64,000 bases of DNA from assembly GCF_900091465.1 (NCBI RefSeq), contig NZ_FMHV01000002.1:1-64000 (forward strand), in the 5' to 3' direction. Every line of letters begins with the position of its first letter. Positions within the stretch are counted from its first letter, which is position 1. This DNA is from Micromonospora rhizosphaerae (GTDB taxonomy: Bacteria; Actinomycetota; Actinomycetes; Mycobacteriales; Micromonosporaceae). The notes below the pieces were generated by a model, which saw only the letters and a program-made list of their open reading frames with translations, was not told the origin of the DNA and made no database searches. Position numbers and translations under genes: made by a program. Positions 14,760 to 22,700 of this stretch are shown one piece after another.

Positions 14760-14788
14760 AGATTATTCCTCGGCTAGCACTCCGTCAA
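14760..14788 (-). promoter_or_regulatory. groES-groEL1 promoter (-35 and -10)
   Basis: On the minus strand the -35 TTGACG (14783-14788), a 17-base spacer and the -10 TAATCT (14760-14765) fit a principal sigma-factor promoter. The -35 lies inside the upstream CIRCE element and the -10 lies between the two CIRCE elements, so HrcA binding would block RNA polymerase directly. Confidence 0.75.
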
Positions 14789-14800
14789 GGAGAGTGCCAA
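14774..14800 (-). promoter_or_regulatory. CIRCE operator of groES-groEL1
   Basis: On the minus strand TTGGCACTC, 9 spacer bases, then GAGTGCTAG. This differs from the CIRCE consensus TTAGCACTC-N9-GAGTGCTAA at one base in each half. It is the binding site of the HrcA repressor and overlaps the -35 box of the groES promoter. Confidence 0.88.
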
Positions 14801-14841
14801 CCCGCCGGCCGGCGGGTCGCGGGTGCCGGGACAATGACCGG

Positions 14842-16062
14842 GTGGATCTCGACCAGCTCGCCGCGCTGCGTACCCCCGAGGGGTCGGCCGCGCTCGCGGC
14901 GGCCGCCGAGCTGGCCGGCGGCGATCCGCTGACCGCGGCGGCCGCGCTGCGCTCGGCCGGCATCCCGGCCGGCCTGGCCGCCGCCGCGCTCACCCAGGCC
15001 GAGCTGCGCCGGCGGGCGGTCGGCAAGTTCGGCCCGGCGGCGGCCGGCATGTTCCTCACCCGCGCCGGGCTGGAGCAGGCCACCCGCGGCGCGGTCGCCG
15101 CACGGCGCGCCGCGCGGTTGCGCGCCGCCGGGGTGCGCACGATGGCCGACCTGGGCTGCGGCCTCGGCGCGGACGCGCTCGCCGCTGCCCGCGCCGGCAT
15201 CCGGGTGTACGGCGTGGAGGCCGACCCGGTGACCGCCGCCATGGCCGCCGCGAACGCCGCGGCGGCCGGGCTGGCCGACCTGTTCACGGTGGAGTGCGGC
15301 GACGCGACCGCGTTCGACGTGACCCGGGTGGAGGCGGTCTTCTGCGACCCGGCGCGGCGGAAGGCCGGCACCGGGCGGCGGATCTTCGACCCGAACGCGT
15401 ACTCGCCGCCCTGGGACTTCGTCGTCGGGCTGGCCGAGCGGCTGCCGCGGACGGTGGTGAAGGTGGCGCCGGGAATCGACCACGCGCTGATCCCGGCGGG
15501 CGCCGAGGCGGAGTGGGTCAGCGTGGCCGGCGACCTGGTCGAGGCCACCCTCTGGTGCGGCCGGCTCGCCGAGGTCCCCCGCCGGGCGACCCTATTGAAG
15601 GAAGGGCCCCCTGTTAACGCCTCTGGTAGAGCAGGGGACCCCTGTTATCAGCTCGCCGGCTCCGGTGACGCACAGGCGGCGGTCGGGCCGGTGCGGCGGT
15701 ACCTGCACGATCCGGATTCCGCCGTGGTCCGGGCGCACCTGGTCGCGGAGCTGGCCGGGGAGCTGGACGCGACGCTGGCCGACCCGAGCATCGCCTACCT
15801 CTACACCGACGCCCCGGTCGCCAGCCCGTTCACCCGCTGCCTGGAGGTCACGGACGTGCTGCCGTTCTCGCTCAAGCGGCTGCGGGCCATGCTGCGGGAA
15901 CGCCGGGTCGGCCGGGTGGAGATCCTCAAGCGCGGTTCGGCGCTGGAGCCGGAGCGGCTGCGCCGGGACCTGAAGCTGGCCGGCGACGCGGCGGCCAGCC
16001 TGGTGCTGACCCGGGTGGCCGGCGCGCCGACCGTGCTGGTCTGCCGACCGGTGCCGGCCTGA
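14842..16062 (+). CDS. class I SAM-dependent methyltransferase with THUMP-like C-terminal domain
   Basis: A 406-residue predicted methyltransferase. An N-terminal helical part (to ~residue 90) precedes the SAM-binding Rossmann domain: motif I TMADLGCGLGADALAAARAG, the acidic VYGVEADP, and motif IV VEAVFCDPARR. The C-terminal ~90 residues (FTRCLEVTDVLPFSLKRL, then GRVEILKRGSALEPE) fit the THUMP-like domain of this actinobacterial family, suggesting an RNA or tRNA substrate. The start is the GTG at 14842. Residues ~252-270 are encoded by an interspersed palindromic repeat (15594-15650) that keeps the frame open and looks like an insertion into a loop between the two domains. It is divergent from groES. 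Confidence 0.78.
   Translation: MDLDQLAALRTPEGSAALAAAAELAGGDPLTAAAALRSAGIPAGLAAAALTQAELRRRAVGKFGPAAAGMFLTRAGLEQATRGAVAARRAARLRAAGVRTMADLGCGLGADALAAARAGIRVYGVEADPVTAAMAAANAAAAGLADLFTVECGDATAFDVTRVEAVFCDPARRKAGTGRRIFDPNAYSPPWDFVVGLAERLPRTVVKVAPGIDHALIPAGAEAEWVSVAGDLVEATLWCGRLAEVPRRATLLKEGPPVNASGRAGDPCYQLAGSGDAQAAVGPVRRYLHDPDSAVVRAHLVAELAGELDATLADPSIAYLYTDAPVASPFTRCLEVTDVLPFSLKRLRAMLRERRVGRVEILKRGSALEPERLRRDLKLAGDAAASLVLTRVAGAPTVLVCRPVPA
15594..15650 (+). repeat. interspersed palindromic repeat, copy 1, inside the methyltransferase reading frame
   Basis: About 57 bases containing GGAAGGGCCCCCTGTTAACG, then GCCTC, a short loop, and AGCAGGGGACCCCTGTTA. The two halves are roughly complementary. 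The reverse complement of 24186-24241 matches it at 25 of the first 26 aligned bases (from AAGGAAGGG through GCCTC). Its length is 19 codons, so the host frame is preserved. It resembles small non-coding repeats of actinomycete genomes. Confidence 0.75.
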
Positions 16063-16112
16063 CGACCGTTTTCGGCTCGCCCACCGCGCCGAGCCACGTT
16101 AGCTTGTCGGGC

Positions 16113-16592
16113 ATGGCGGGACAGGGCACTCCGGCGACGGCGCTGCTGGCAAAGCGGAAGATCCGTCACAGCACCCACCCGTACGACGTCTCCCCGGACA
16201 CCCCGAACTACGGCGCCCTGGTCGCGGCGGCGCTCGGGGTGCCGCCCGAGCGGGTCTTCAAGTCGCTGGTCACCGAGGTCGACGGCGGGCTCACCGTGGC
16301 GGTCGTCCCGGTCACCGGGGCGCTCGACCTCAAGGCCCTCGCCGCCGCGGTCGGCGGCAAGCGGGCGACCATGGCGGACCGCACCGTGGCCGAGCGCGCC
16401 ACCGGGTACGTCCGCGGCGGCATCAGCCCGCTCGGCCAGCGCAGGCGGCTCCCCACCGTGCTCGACTCGTCGGCGCTGGACCACCCCACCATCTACGTCT
16501 CGGCGGGCCGCCGCGGCCTCCAGCTCCAACTGGCCCCCGCGGATCTGATCGCCCTGACCTCCGCCACCACCGCCGCCGTCTCCTCCGCCTGA
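16113..16592 (+). CDS. ybaK: YbaK/EbsC-family Cys-tRNA(Pro) deacylase
   Basis: A 159-residue single-domain aminoacyl-tRNA editing protein. YbaK proteins hydrolyse mischarged Cys-tRNA(Pro) in trans after prolyl-tRNA synthetase releases it. The family pattern is visible as HPYDVSPDTPNYGALVAAAL, VPPERVFKSLVTEVDG (with the catalytic lysine, FKSLV) and GYVRGGISPLGQRRRLPTVL (the GxxSPxG turn). The ATG at 16113 is preferred to a TTG three codons earlier because the next residues match the family start. It lies 50 bases after the methyltransferase gene on the same strand. Confidence 0.88.
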   Translation: MAGQGTPATALLAKRKIRHSTHPYDVSPDTPNYGALVAAALGVPPERVFKSLVTEVDGGLTVAVVPVTGALDLKALAAAVGGKRATMADRTVAERATGYVRGGISPLGQRRRLPTVLDSSALDHPTIYVSAGRRGLQLQLAPADLIALTSATTAAVSSA

Positions 16593-16602
16593 GGCCTCCG
16601 AG

Positions 16603-16619
16603 GGCCGGAAAAACCGGCC
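16603..16619 (+). terminator. short hairpin after ybaK
   Basis: GGCCGG, loop AAAAA, CCGGCC, beginning 10 bases after the ybaK stop. The 6-base GC stem is small but well placed to end transcription before the sugar-transport module. Confidence 0.45.
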
Positions 16620-16684
16620 GCACCGGCGGTGAGCAGGGAGCGCTCTCAGCGGGGTGACAGCTGAGCGACGGGCACGTTGCTGAA

Positions 16685-16703
16685 TTGTTACCGCTGCCAA
16701 CAA
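16685..16703. promoter_or_regulatory. candidate operator upstream of the xylose-type ABC operon
   Basis: TTGTTACCGCTGCCAACAA has 5-base complementary ends (TTGTT/AACAA) around a 9-base core and lies 107 bases before the substrate-binding protein gene. It may be the site of the ROK regulator encoded at the end of the module or of a LacI-type repressor. This is inferred from symmetry and position only. Confidence 0.35.
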
Positions 16704-16809
16704 ACTTCTGACCTCGGCACTCTTGCGCGTGCGGGGCGGGCCGCAATACGTTGCCGGGCACAACAAAACACCGACAACTACTCCCCCACCCTCGAAAGGA
16801 CCCGTGCAC

Positions 16810-17910
16810 ATGCGCAAGGGCTTCCTCACCTTCGCCGCCGTGGGCCTGCTGGCCACCGGCAGCATGGCCGCCTGTGGCGACAACTCCGGCAGCACCGACC
16901 AGGCCGGCTCCGGCGGCAAGACGCCGAAGATCGGTGTCATCCTGCCCGACAGCAAGTCCTCCGCCCGCTGGGAGGGCGCCGACCGCAAGTTCCTGGAGGA
17001 GGCCTTCAAGGCCGCCGGCGTCAAGTACGACATCCAGAACGCTCAGGGCGACAAGACCCAGTTCCAGACCATCGCCGACCAGATGATCACCAACGGCGTG
17101 ACCGCCCTGATGATCGTCAACCTGGACTCCGGCACCGGTAAGGCCGTGCTCGACAAGGCCAAGTCGCAGGGCGTCGCGACCATCGACTACGACCGGCTCA
17201 CGCTGGGCGGCTCGGCGCAGTACTACGTCAGCTTCGACAACGTGGCCGTCGGCAAGCTCCAGGGCGAGGGCCTGAGCAGGTGCCTGACCGACAAGGGCGC
17301 CAAGAACCCGGTGGTGGCCTACCTGAACGGGTCGCCGACCGACAACAACGCGACCCTGTTCAAGAACGGGTACGACTCGGTGCTCAAGCCGAAGTTCGAC
17401 TCGAAGGACTACACCAAGGGTCCGGACCAGTCGGTGCCGGACTGGGACAACGCGCAGGCCGCCACGATCTTCGAGCAGATGCTCACCTCGACCAAGGGCA
17501 AGATCGACGGCGTGCTGGCCGCCAACGACGGCCTCGGCAACGCGGCCATCTCGGTGCTGAAGAAGAACAAGCTCAACGGCAAGGTGCCGGTGACCGGCCA
17601 GGACGCCACCCCGCAGGGCCTGCAGAACATCCTCGCCGGCGACCAGTGCATGACCGTCTACAAGGCGATCAAGGAGGAGGCGAAGGCCGCCTCCGACCTG
17701 GCCATCGCCGTCGCCAAGGGCGAGAAGAAGGACACCGGCCAGACGGTCAAGGACCCGGAGGGTGGCCGCGACGTCCCCGCCGTGCTGCTGACCCCGAAGG
17801 CGATCTACAAGGAGAACGTCAAGGACGTCGTTGCGGACGGCTTCGTCACCAAGGACGAGCTCTGCACCGGGGCGTACGCCCAGCTCTGCACCGCGGCCGG
17901 CATCAGCTGA
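16810..17910 (+). CDS. xylF: sugar ABC transporter substrate-binding lipoprotein, XylF-like
   Basis: A 366-residue periplasmic-binding-protein-like receptor of the ribose/xylose class. The signal peptide ends in SMAAC, so Cys22 is the lipid anchor and the protein sits outside the membrane. The mature domain begins KIGVILPDSKSSARWEGADR, typical of D-xylose receptors, and contains GVLAANDGLGNAAISVL and KVPVTGQDATPQGLQNILAG from the hinge and second lobe. The ATG follows GAAAGGACCCGTGCAC. It is first of the module; a strong hairpin after it probably raises its level over the transport subunits. Xylose specificity is inferred from family likeness and the adjacent ROK gene. Confidence 0.85.
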   Translation: MRKGFLTFAAVGLLATGSMAACGDNSGSTDQAGSGGKTPKIGVILPDSKSSARWEGADRKFLEEAFKAAGVKYDIQNAQGDKTQFQTIADQMITNGVTALMIVNLDSGTGKAVLDKAKSQGVATIDYDRLTLGGSAQYYVSFDNVAVGKLQGEGLSRCLTDKGAKNPVVAYLNGSPTDNNATLFKNGYDSVLKPKFDSKDYTKGPDQSVPDWDNAQAATIFEQMLTSTKGKIDGVLAANDGLGNAAISVLKKNKLNGKVPVTGQDATPQGLQNILAGDQCMTVYKAIKEEAKAASDLAIAVAKGEKKDTGQTVKDPEGGRDVPAVLLTPKAIYKENVKDVVADGFVTKDELCTGAYAQLCTAAGIS

Positions 17911-17941
17911 CCTGACGCCGTCCACCCGCCGAGGCGCAGCC

Positions 17942-17979
17942 GCCGCCCGGCACGGGAGCGCCCTCCCGTGCCGGGCGGC
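17942..17979 (+). terminator. strong intra-operon hairpin between xylF-like and xylG-like genes
   Basis: A perfect 17-base stem, GCCGCCCGGCACGGGAG with CTCCCGTGCCGGGCGGC, around the loop CGCC, starts 31 bases after the xylF stop and ends 50 bases before xylG. It probably acts as a partial terminator or an mRNA-stabilising structure that keeps the binding protein more abundant than its transporter. Confidence 0.75.
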
Positions 17980-18029
17980 ACTCGCCGGACGGGCTCCGAG
18001 ATCTCCCCTCCGTCCAAAGGAGTCCCCCC

Positions 18030-18854
18030 GTGTCCGCAACACCACTGCTGGAGCTACGCGGGATCGACAAGAGCTTCGGTCCCGTCCAGGTACTTCGCGA
18101 CGTCGCCTTCGCCGCGCACGCCGGTGAGGTGACCGCACTTGTCGGTGACAACGGCGCCGGCAAGTCGACCCTGGTCAAGTGCATCAGCGGCATCTACCCG
18201 ACCGACTCCGGCGAGTCTCTCTTCGAGGGCAGACCGGTCAATATCAGCAGCCCCCGGGACGCCGCCGCGCTCGGCATCGAGGTCGTCTACCAGGACCTCG
18301 CGCTCTGCGACAATCTCGACATCGTGCAGAACATGTTCCTCGGCCGGGAGAAGCGCAGCGGGATCGTGCTCGACGAGCCGACCATGGAGCAGATGGCCGC
18401 CGAGACCCTGGCCGGGCTCAGCGTCCGCACGGTGAAGTCGCTGCGGCAGCACGTTTCCAGCCTCTCCGGCGGCCAGCGCCAGACCGTGGCGATCGCCAAG
18501 GCGGTGCTCTGGAACAGCAAGCTGGTCATCCTGGATGAGCCGACCGCCGCGCTCGGCGTCGCGCAGACCGCCCAGGTGCTCGAACTGGTCCGCCGGCTGG
18601 CCGACAACGGCCTGGCTGTGGTGCTCATCTCGCACAACATGAACGACGTCTTCGCCGTCTCCGACCGCATCGCCGCGCTCTACCTCGGCCAGATGGTCGC
18701 CCAGGTGAAGACCACCGACATCACCCACTCGCAGGTGGTCGAGCTGATCACCGCCGGCCGCTCCGGCAACCTCGGCCTCGCCGCAGAGCCGGCCGCGGGC
18801 GGCAACGGGAACGGCGCCGAGCCCGCAGAGACGACCCCAGGAGCCGTCCGATGA
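18030..18854 (+). CDS. xylG: sugar ABC transporter ATP-binding protein, single NBD
   Basis: A 274-residue ATPase that powers sugar import. It has the Walker A GDNGAGKST at about residues 39-47, the signature SLSGGQRQTVAIAKAV and the Walker B LVILDEPTAAL. Only one nucleotide-binding domain is present, whereas E. coli XylG and RbsA have two, so two copies must pair. After the NBD comes a Gly/Asn/Ala-rich tail of ~25 residues. The GTG start follows AAAGGAGTCCCCCC. The stop overlaps the permease start by 4 bases (ATGA), so the two are translationally coupled. Confidence 0.88.
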   Translation: MSATPLLELRGIDKSFGPVQVLRDVAFAAHAGEVTALVGDNGAGKSTLVKCISGIYPTDSGESLFEGRPVNISSPRDAAALGIEVVYQDLALCDNLDIVQNMFLGREKRSGIVLDEPTMEQMAAETLAGLSVRTVKSLRQHVSSLSGGQRQTVAIAKAVLWNSKLVILDEPTAALGVAQTAQVLELVRRLADNGLAVVLISHNMNDVFAVSDRIAALYLGQMVAQVKTTDITHSQVVELITAGRSGNLGLAAEPAAGGNGNGAEPAETTPGAVR

Positions 18855-20110
18855 CCACCACCGCCGTCAAGAAGGAAGGCCCCGCCGCCGTCGCGCCGGT
18901 GCCCACCGTCGGCAGCCACGTCCGCAACTACTGGCGCCGGGTACGCGGTGGCGACATCGGCGCGCTGCCGGCCGTGCTCGGCCTGATCGTGCTCTGCACG
19001 GTCTTCTCGATCATGCGGCCGTCGTTCCTCACGGCCGGCAACTTCGCCAACCTCTTCACCCAGGGCGCGGCGGTCACGCTGATCGCGATGGGGCTGGTCT
19101 TCGTCCTGCTGCTCGGCGAGATCGACCTCTCGGCCGGTTTCGCCAGCGGCGTCTGCGCCGCCGTCCTGGCCAACGTGGTGACCGTGCTCGGCTACCCCTG
19201 GTACGTGGCGGTGCTCGCCGCGATCGCCACCGGCGTGGTCATCGGCACGGCCCTCGGCTTCCTGGTGGCGAAGGTCGGCATCCCGTCCTTCGTGGTCACC
19301 CTCGCCGGCTTCCTCGCCTTCCAGGGCATCGTGCTGATGCTGATGAAGGAGGGCACCAACATCTCCGTCCGGGACGAGACGCTGGTGGCGATCGCCAACC
19401 GCAACCTCTCCCCGGCCGTGGGCTGGCTGCTCTTCGCCGTCGCCGTCGCCGGCTACGCGGCGGTCCAACTGCTCCGGCACCGCCAGCGCGCCGCCCGGGG
19501 CCTGCTGACCGACCCGATCGCGGTGGTCCTCGCCCGGATCGCCGCGCTGGCGGTGATCCTCGGCCTCGCGGTGTTCATCCTCAACCTGGAGCGCAGCCGC
19601 AACGTGCTGGTCGTGTCCCTCAAGGGCGTGCCGATCGTGGTGCCGATCATCGCACTGCTGCTGATCCTGTGGACCTTCGTGCTTCAGCGCACCGGCTACG
19701 GCCGGCACGTCTACGCGGTCGGCGGCAACACGGAGGCGGCCCGCCGGGCCGGCATCAACGTCGACCGGATCCGCATCTCCGTCTTCGTCATCTGCTCCTC
19801 GATGGCCGCCATCGGCGGCATCGTCGCGGCCAGCCGGGCCAACTCGGTGGACCCGAACACCGGTGGCAGCAACGTCCTGCTCTACGCCGTGGGTGCGGCG
19901 GTCATCGGTGGCACCAGCCTCTTCGGCGGCAAGGGCCGGGTCCTCGACGCGGTGCTCGGTGGCGCGGTGGTCGCCGTCATCGACAACGGCATGGGCCTGA
20001 TGGGCTACAGCTCGGGCGTCAAGTACGTGGTCACCGGTGTGGTGCTGCTCCTCGCCGCCAGCGTGGACGCGCTCTCCCGCCGGCGCTCGGCCGCGACCGG
20101 CACCCGTTGA
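18851..20110 (+). CDS. xylH: sugar ABC transporter permease, XylH-like
   Basis: A 419-residue membrane protein with about ten hydrophobic segments. The conserved BPD_transp_2 pattern appears in GLVFVLLLGEIDLSAGFASG, GIPSFVVTLAGFLAFQGI and AVGAAVIGGTSLFGGKGRVL, the last being the motif that docks the ATPase. Length and loop sizes fit the xylose permease rather than the shorter ribose type. It overlaps xylG by 4 bases and is followed 45 bases later by the ROK regulator. Confidence 0.9.
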   Translation: MTTTAVKKEGPAAVAPVPTVGSHVRNYWRRVRGGDIGALPAVLGLIVLCTVFSIMRPSFLTAGNFANLFTQGAAVTLIAMGLVFVLLLGEIDLSAGFASGVCAAVLANVVTVLGYPWYVAVLAAIATGVVIGTALGFLVAKVGIPSFVVTLAGFLAFQGIVLMLMKEGTNISVRDETLVAIANRNLSPAVGWLLFAVAVAGYAAVQLLRHRQRAARGLLTDPIAVVLARIAALAVILGLAVFILNLERSRNVLVVSLKGVPIVVPIIALLLILWTFVLQRTGYGRHVYAVGGNTEAARRAGINVDRIRISVFVICSSMAAIGGIVAASRANSVDPNTGGSNVLLYAVGAAVIGGTSLFGGKGRVLDAVLGGAVVAVIDNGMGLMGYSSGVKYVVTGVVLLLAASVDALSRRRSAATGTR

Positions 20111-20155
20111 CCTGCGGACTGAGCTGAACAGCGGGGACACGGAGTACCGGAAGCG

Positions 20156-21337
20156 ATGCGGGCGGGACCGAGCCAGGACGAGATCCGGCGGCAGAACCTG
20201 GGCGCGCTGCTGCGGTACGTCCACGTCCATGGCGCGACCTCCCGTGCGGAACTCACCACCACGCTCGGGCTCAACCGCAGCACCATCGGCGCGCTGACCG
20301 CCGACCTGGCCGGTGCCGGGCTGGTCAGCGAGGGGACGCCGAAGGAGACCGGCCGGGCCGGACGACCCTCACTGGTCGTCCGGCCCGAGTCGGCCCGGGT
20401 CTACGCGTACGCGTACAGCATCGAGGTGGACCGACTGCGGGCCGCGCGGATCGGTCTGGGCGGGGAGGTGCTCGACCGCCGGGACCTGGACCGGCCGCGG
20501 GGCCTGGACGCCGCGGAAACCGCACCACTGCTGGCCGGCGCGCTCAAGGAGATGCACCAGAGCGTCCCGCCCGGCTCGATCTGCATCGGCGCCGGGGTGG
20601 CGGTCTGCGGCATGGTCCGCAAGGCCGACGGCCTGGTCCGGCTCGGGCCGACCACCGGGTGGGTGGACGAGCCGATCGGCGCCGCGCTCGCCGACGAGCT
20701 GGGCATCGACGTGCCGATCACGGTCGGCAACGTGGCGGACGTGGCGGCGTTCGCCGAGCACGCCCGCGGCGTCGCGGCCGGCTGCGACAACGTCATCTAC
20801 CTGTACGGGGACGTCGGCGTCGGGGCCGGCATCATCGCCGGCGGACGCCGGCTGACCGGGCACGGCGGCTACAGCGGCGAGGTCGGCCACATGGTGGTGG
20901 TACGCGACGGCTCGCCCTGCGAGTGCGGCTCCCGGGGCTGCTGGGAGACCGAGATCGGCGAGCACGGGCTGCTCCGGGCCGCCGGCCGCTCCGACGCCCG
21001 GGGCCGGGACGCGCTGCTGGCCGTCTTCGACGCCGCCGAGCGGGGCGACCGCCCCGCCCAGACGGCGGTCCGCCAGGCCGGGGACTGGCTCGGCTTCGGG
21101 GTGGCCAACCTGGTCAACATCTTCAACCCGGAGATGGTCATCTTCGGCGGCACCATGCGCGACCTCTACCTCGCGGCGGCCGCCCAGGTCCGCAGCCGGC
21201 TCAACTGCAACGGGCTGCCGGCCTGCCTCGAGCACGTGCGGCTGCGTACGCCGAAGTTGGGCGACGATGCGGCGCTGATCGGGGCTGCCGAACTGGCCTT
21301 CGAGCGGCTCCTCGCCGACCCGCTCGACGTCGGCTGA
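20156..21337 (+). CDS. ROK-family transcriptional regulator, Rok7B7/XylR-like
   Basis: A 393-residue regulator. Residues ~10-70 form a winged helix-turn-helix (GATSRAELTTTLGLNRSTIG); the rest is the ROK sugar-kinase-like fold. The zinc motif is CECGSRGCWE, with the preceding GEVGHMVV histidine. The kinase glycine loop region YGDVGVGAGIIAGG is kept in form, so it may bind a sugar or sugar phosphate as effector. In Streptomyces the ROK regulator Rok7B7 sits next to xylFGH and controls xylose uptake and carbon repression; the same arrangement here supports that role. The ATG start lacks a strong ribosome-binding site. It converges on the MFS gene with 4 bases between. Confidence 0.85.
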   Translation: MRAGPSQDEIRRQNLGALLRYVHVHGATSRAELTTTLGLNRSTIGALTADLAGAGLVSEGTPKETGRAGRPSLVVRPESARVYAYAYSIEVDRLRAARIGLGGEVLDRRDLDRPRGLDAAETAPLLAGALKEMHQSVPPGSICIGAGVAVCGMVRKADGLVRLGPTTGWVDEPIGAALADELGIDVPITVGNVADVAAFAEHARGVAAGCDNVIYLYGDVGVGAGIIAGGRRLTGHGGYSGEVGHMVVVRDGSPCECGSRGCWETEIGEHGLLRAAGRSDARGRDALLAVFDAAERGDRPAQTAVRQAGDWLGFGVANLVNIFNPEMVIFGGTMRDLYLAAAAQVRSRLNCNGLPACLEHVRLRTPKLGDDAALIGAAELAFERLLADPLDVG

Positions 21338-21341
21338 CGCC

Positions 21342-22700
21342 TCAGCCCGTCGGCACCGTCTCGCCTCGCTGGGGCTCGACCCGGTCCCCCGCCCCAGGTG
21401 GCCGGTCGATGGACGGCGGCCGATCCAGCTCCCGCCAGGCCGGCGCGACGAACGGCGCCAGCGTGACCAGCAGGTACGCCCCGCCGAAGAGCAGGCAGGC
21501 GACCGGCAGCGCGAGACCGGCCGCCGCCCAGCCGGCGAGCAGGCCACCGAGCGGGATGCCGGCCCAGGAGATGGCGTGCGCCGGGCCGAGCACCCGGGCG
21601 CGCAGCGCCTCCGGGACCCGCTCGTAGACCAGCGCGCCGAGGATCGGGTTGACCGCGGCGATGCTCAGCCCGGCGACGAAGGAGATCAGGTAGACGGACC
21701 AGAGCCGGTCGAGCGCGGCCAGCGCGATGAACCGGGGCGCGCCGGCGACCAGGAAGCCCACCGTGAAGACGGCGAACCGGGGCACCCGGGGCGCGACGGC
21801 GGTGAAGACGACGTTGCCGAGCACGGCGCCGGTTGCGAACGACGCGGAGAGCACGCCGAGCGCGGTCGGCGTACCGGCCACCTCGCGGGCCCAGAGCGGG
21901 GCCAACACCGAGGAGTAGGCGGCGTCGGCCAGGTTGGTGACGAAGAGCAGCAGGGTCACCGCGCCCATCAGGCGTTCCCGGTAGAGGAAGCGCAACCCCT
22001 CGGCGAGCGAGGCCAGGTATCGACGGAATCTGTCCAGGCGCGCACCGTCGCCGGGCAGGTCGGTCCGGCCTGCGGCGACGATCCTCGGATCGCCGTCGAC
22101 CGCGGCCGTCCGGCCGGCCGGGCGGACCCGGGCCGGCACCGTAGCGGCGATCACCACACCGGCCAACAGGAAGCTCGCCGCGTCCAGCGCCAGCACCGTC
22201 GCGGCGTCCAGCGCGGCGATCAGGATCCCGGCGAGCGGGGCACCGAGCAGCGTGGCCAACCGGCTCAGCCCGTCGTGCAGGGCGGTGGCCCGGGTCAGCG
22301 CCATCCCCGAGGCCGCCACGGTCTCCGGGAAGACGACCCGCTTGGCGGTGTCGCCGAACCCGCGCAGCAGCCCGACCGCGGCGATCAGCCCGAGCAGGGT
22401 TCCGAAGTGGAGGTGGTGCAGTCGGTACAGCAGCGGCACCGCGGCCAGCGCGGCGGCGCTCGCCAGGTCGGCCAGGACACTTACCCGGCGAGCGCCGACC
22501 CGGTCGAGCAGCGGGCCGCCGAGCCCGCAGGCCAGCACGTACGGCAGCATCTCGGCGAAGGCGACCAGGCCGGTGCGGGCGGCGCTGCCGGTGGTGACCA
22601 GGGTGAACCAGGGCAGCGCGACCATGCTCATCCGGCTGCCGATGAGTGAGATCAACTCGGCGGCGAGCAGCCCGACGAGCGGCGTGCGGCGGCGGGTCAC
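21342..22700 (-). CDS. MFS transporter
   Basis: A 452-residue major facilitator superfamily protein with about twelve membrane segments. The start VTRRRTPLVGLLAAELISLI leads into the first helix, and FGDTAKRVVFPETV and LLDRVGARRVSVLADL match the loop motifs of the drug-efflux or macrolide-efflux (MefA-like) branch. A charged central loop (residues ~195-235) joins the halves, and the last ~30 residues are Pro/Arg/Glu-rich. The GTG start follows GGAGGAATC and overlaps the ArsR stop by 4 bases, so the pair is coupled. Efflux of a compound sensed by the ArsR-type regulator is the likely role; the substrate is unknown. Confidence 0.82.
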   Translation of the reverse strand: MTRRRTPLVGLLAAELISLIGSRMSMVALPWFTLVTTGSAARTGLVAFAEMLPYVLACGLGGPLLDRVGARRVSVLADLASAAALAAVPLLYRLHHLHFGTLLGLIAAVGLLRGFGDTAKRVVFPETVAASGMALTRATALHDGLSRLATLLGAPLAGILIAALDAATVLALDAASFLLAGVVIAATVPARVRPAGRTAAVDGDPRIVAAGRTDLPGDGARLDRFRRYLASLAEGLRFLYRERLMGAVTLLLFVTNLADAAYSSVLAPLWAREVAGTPTALGVLSASFATGAVLGNVVFTAVAPRVPRFAVFTVGFLVAGAPRFIALAALDRLWSVYLISFVAGLSIAAVNPILGALVYERVPEALRARVLGPAHAISWAGIPLGGLLAGWAAAGLALPVACLLFGGAYLLVTLAPFVAPAWRELDRPPSIDRPPGAGDRVEPQRGETVPTG

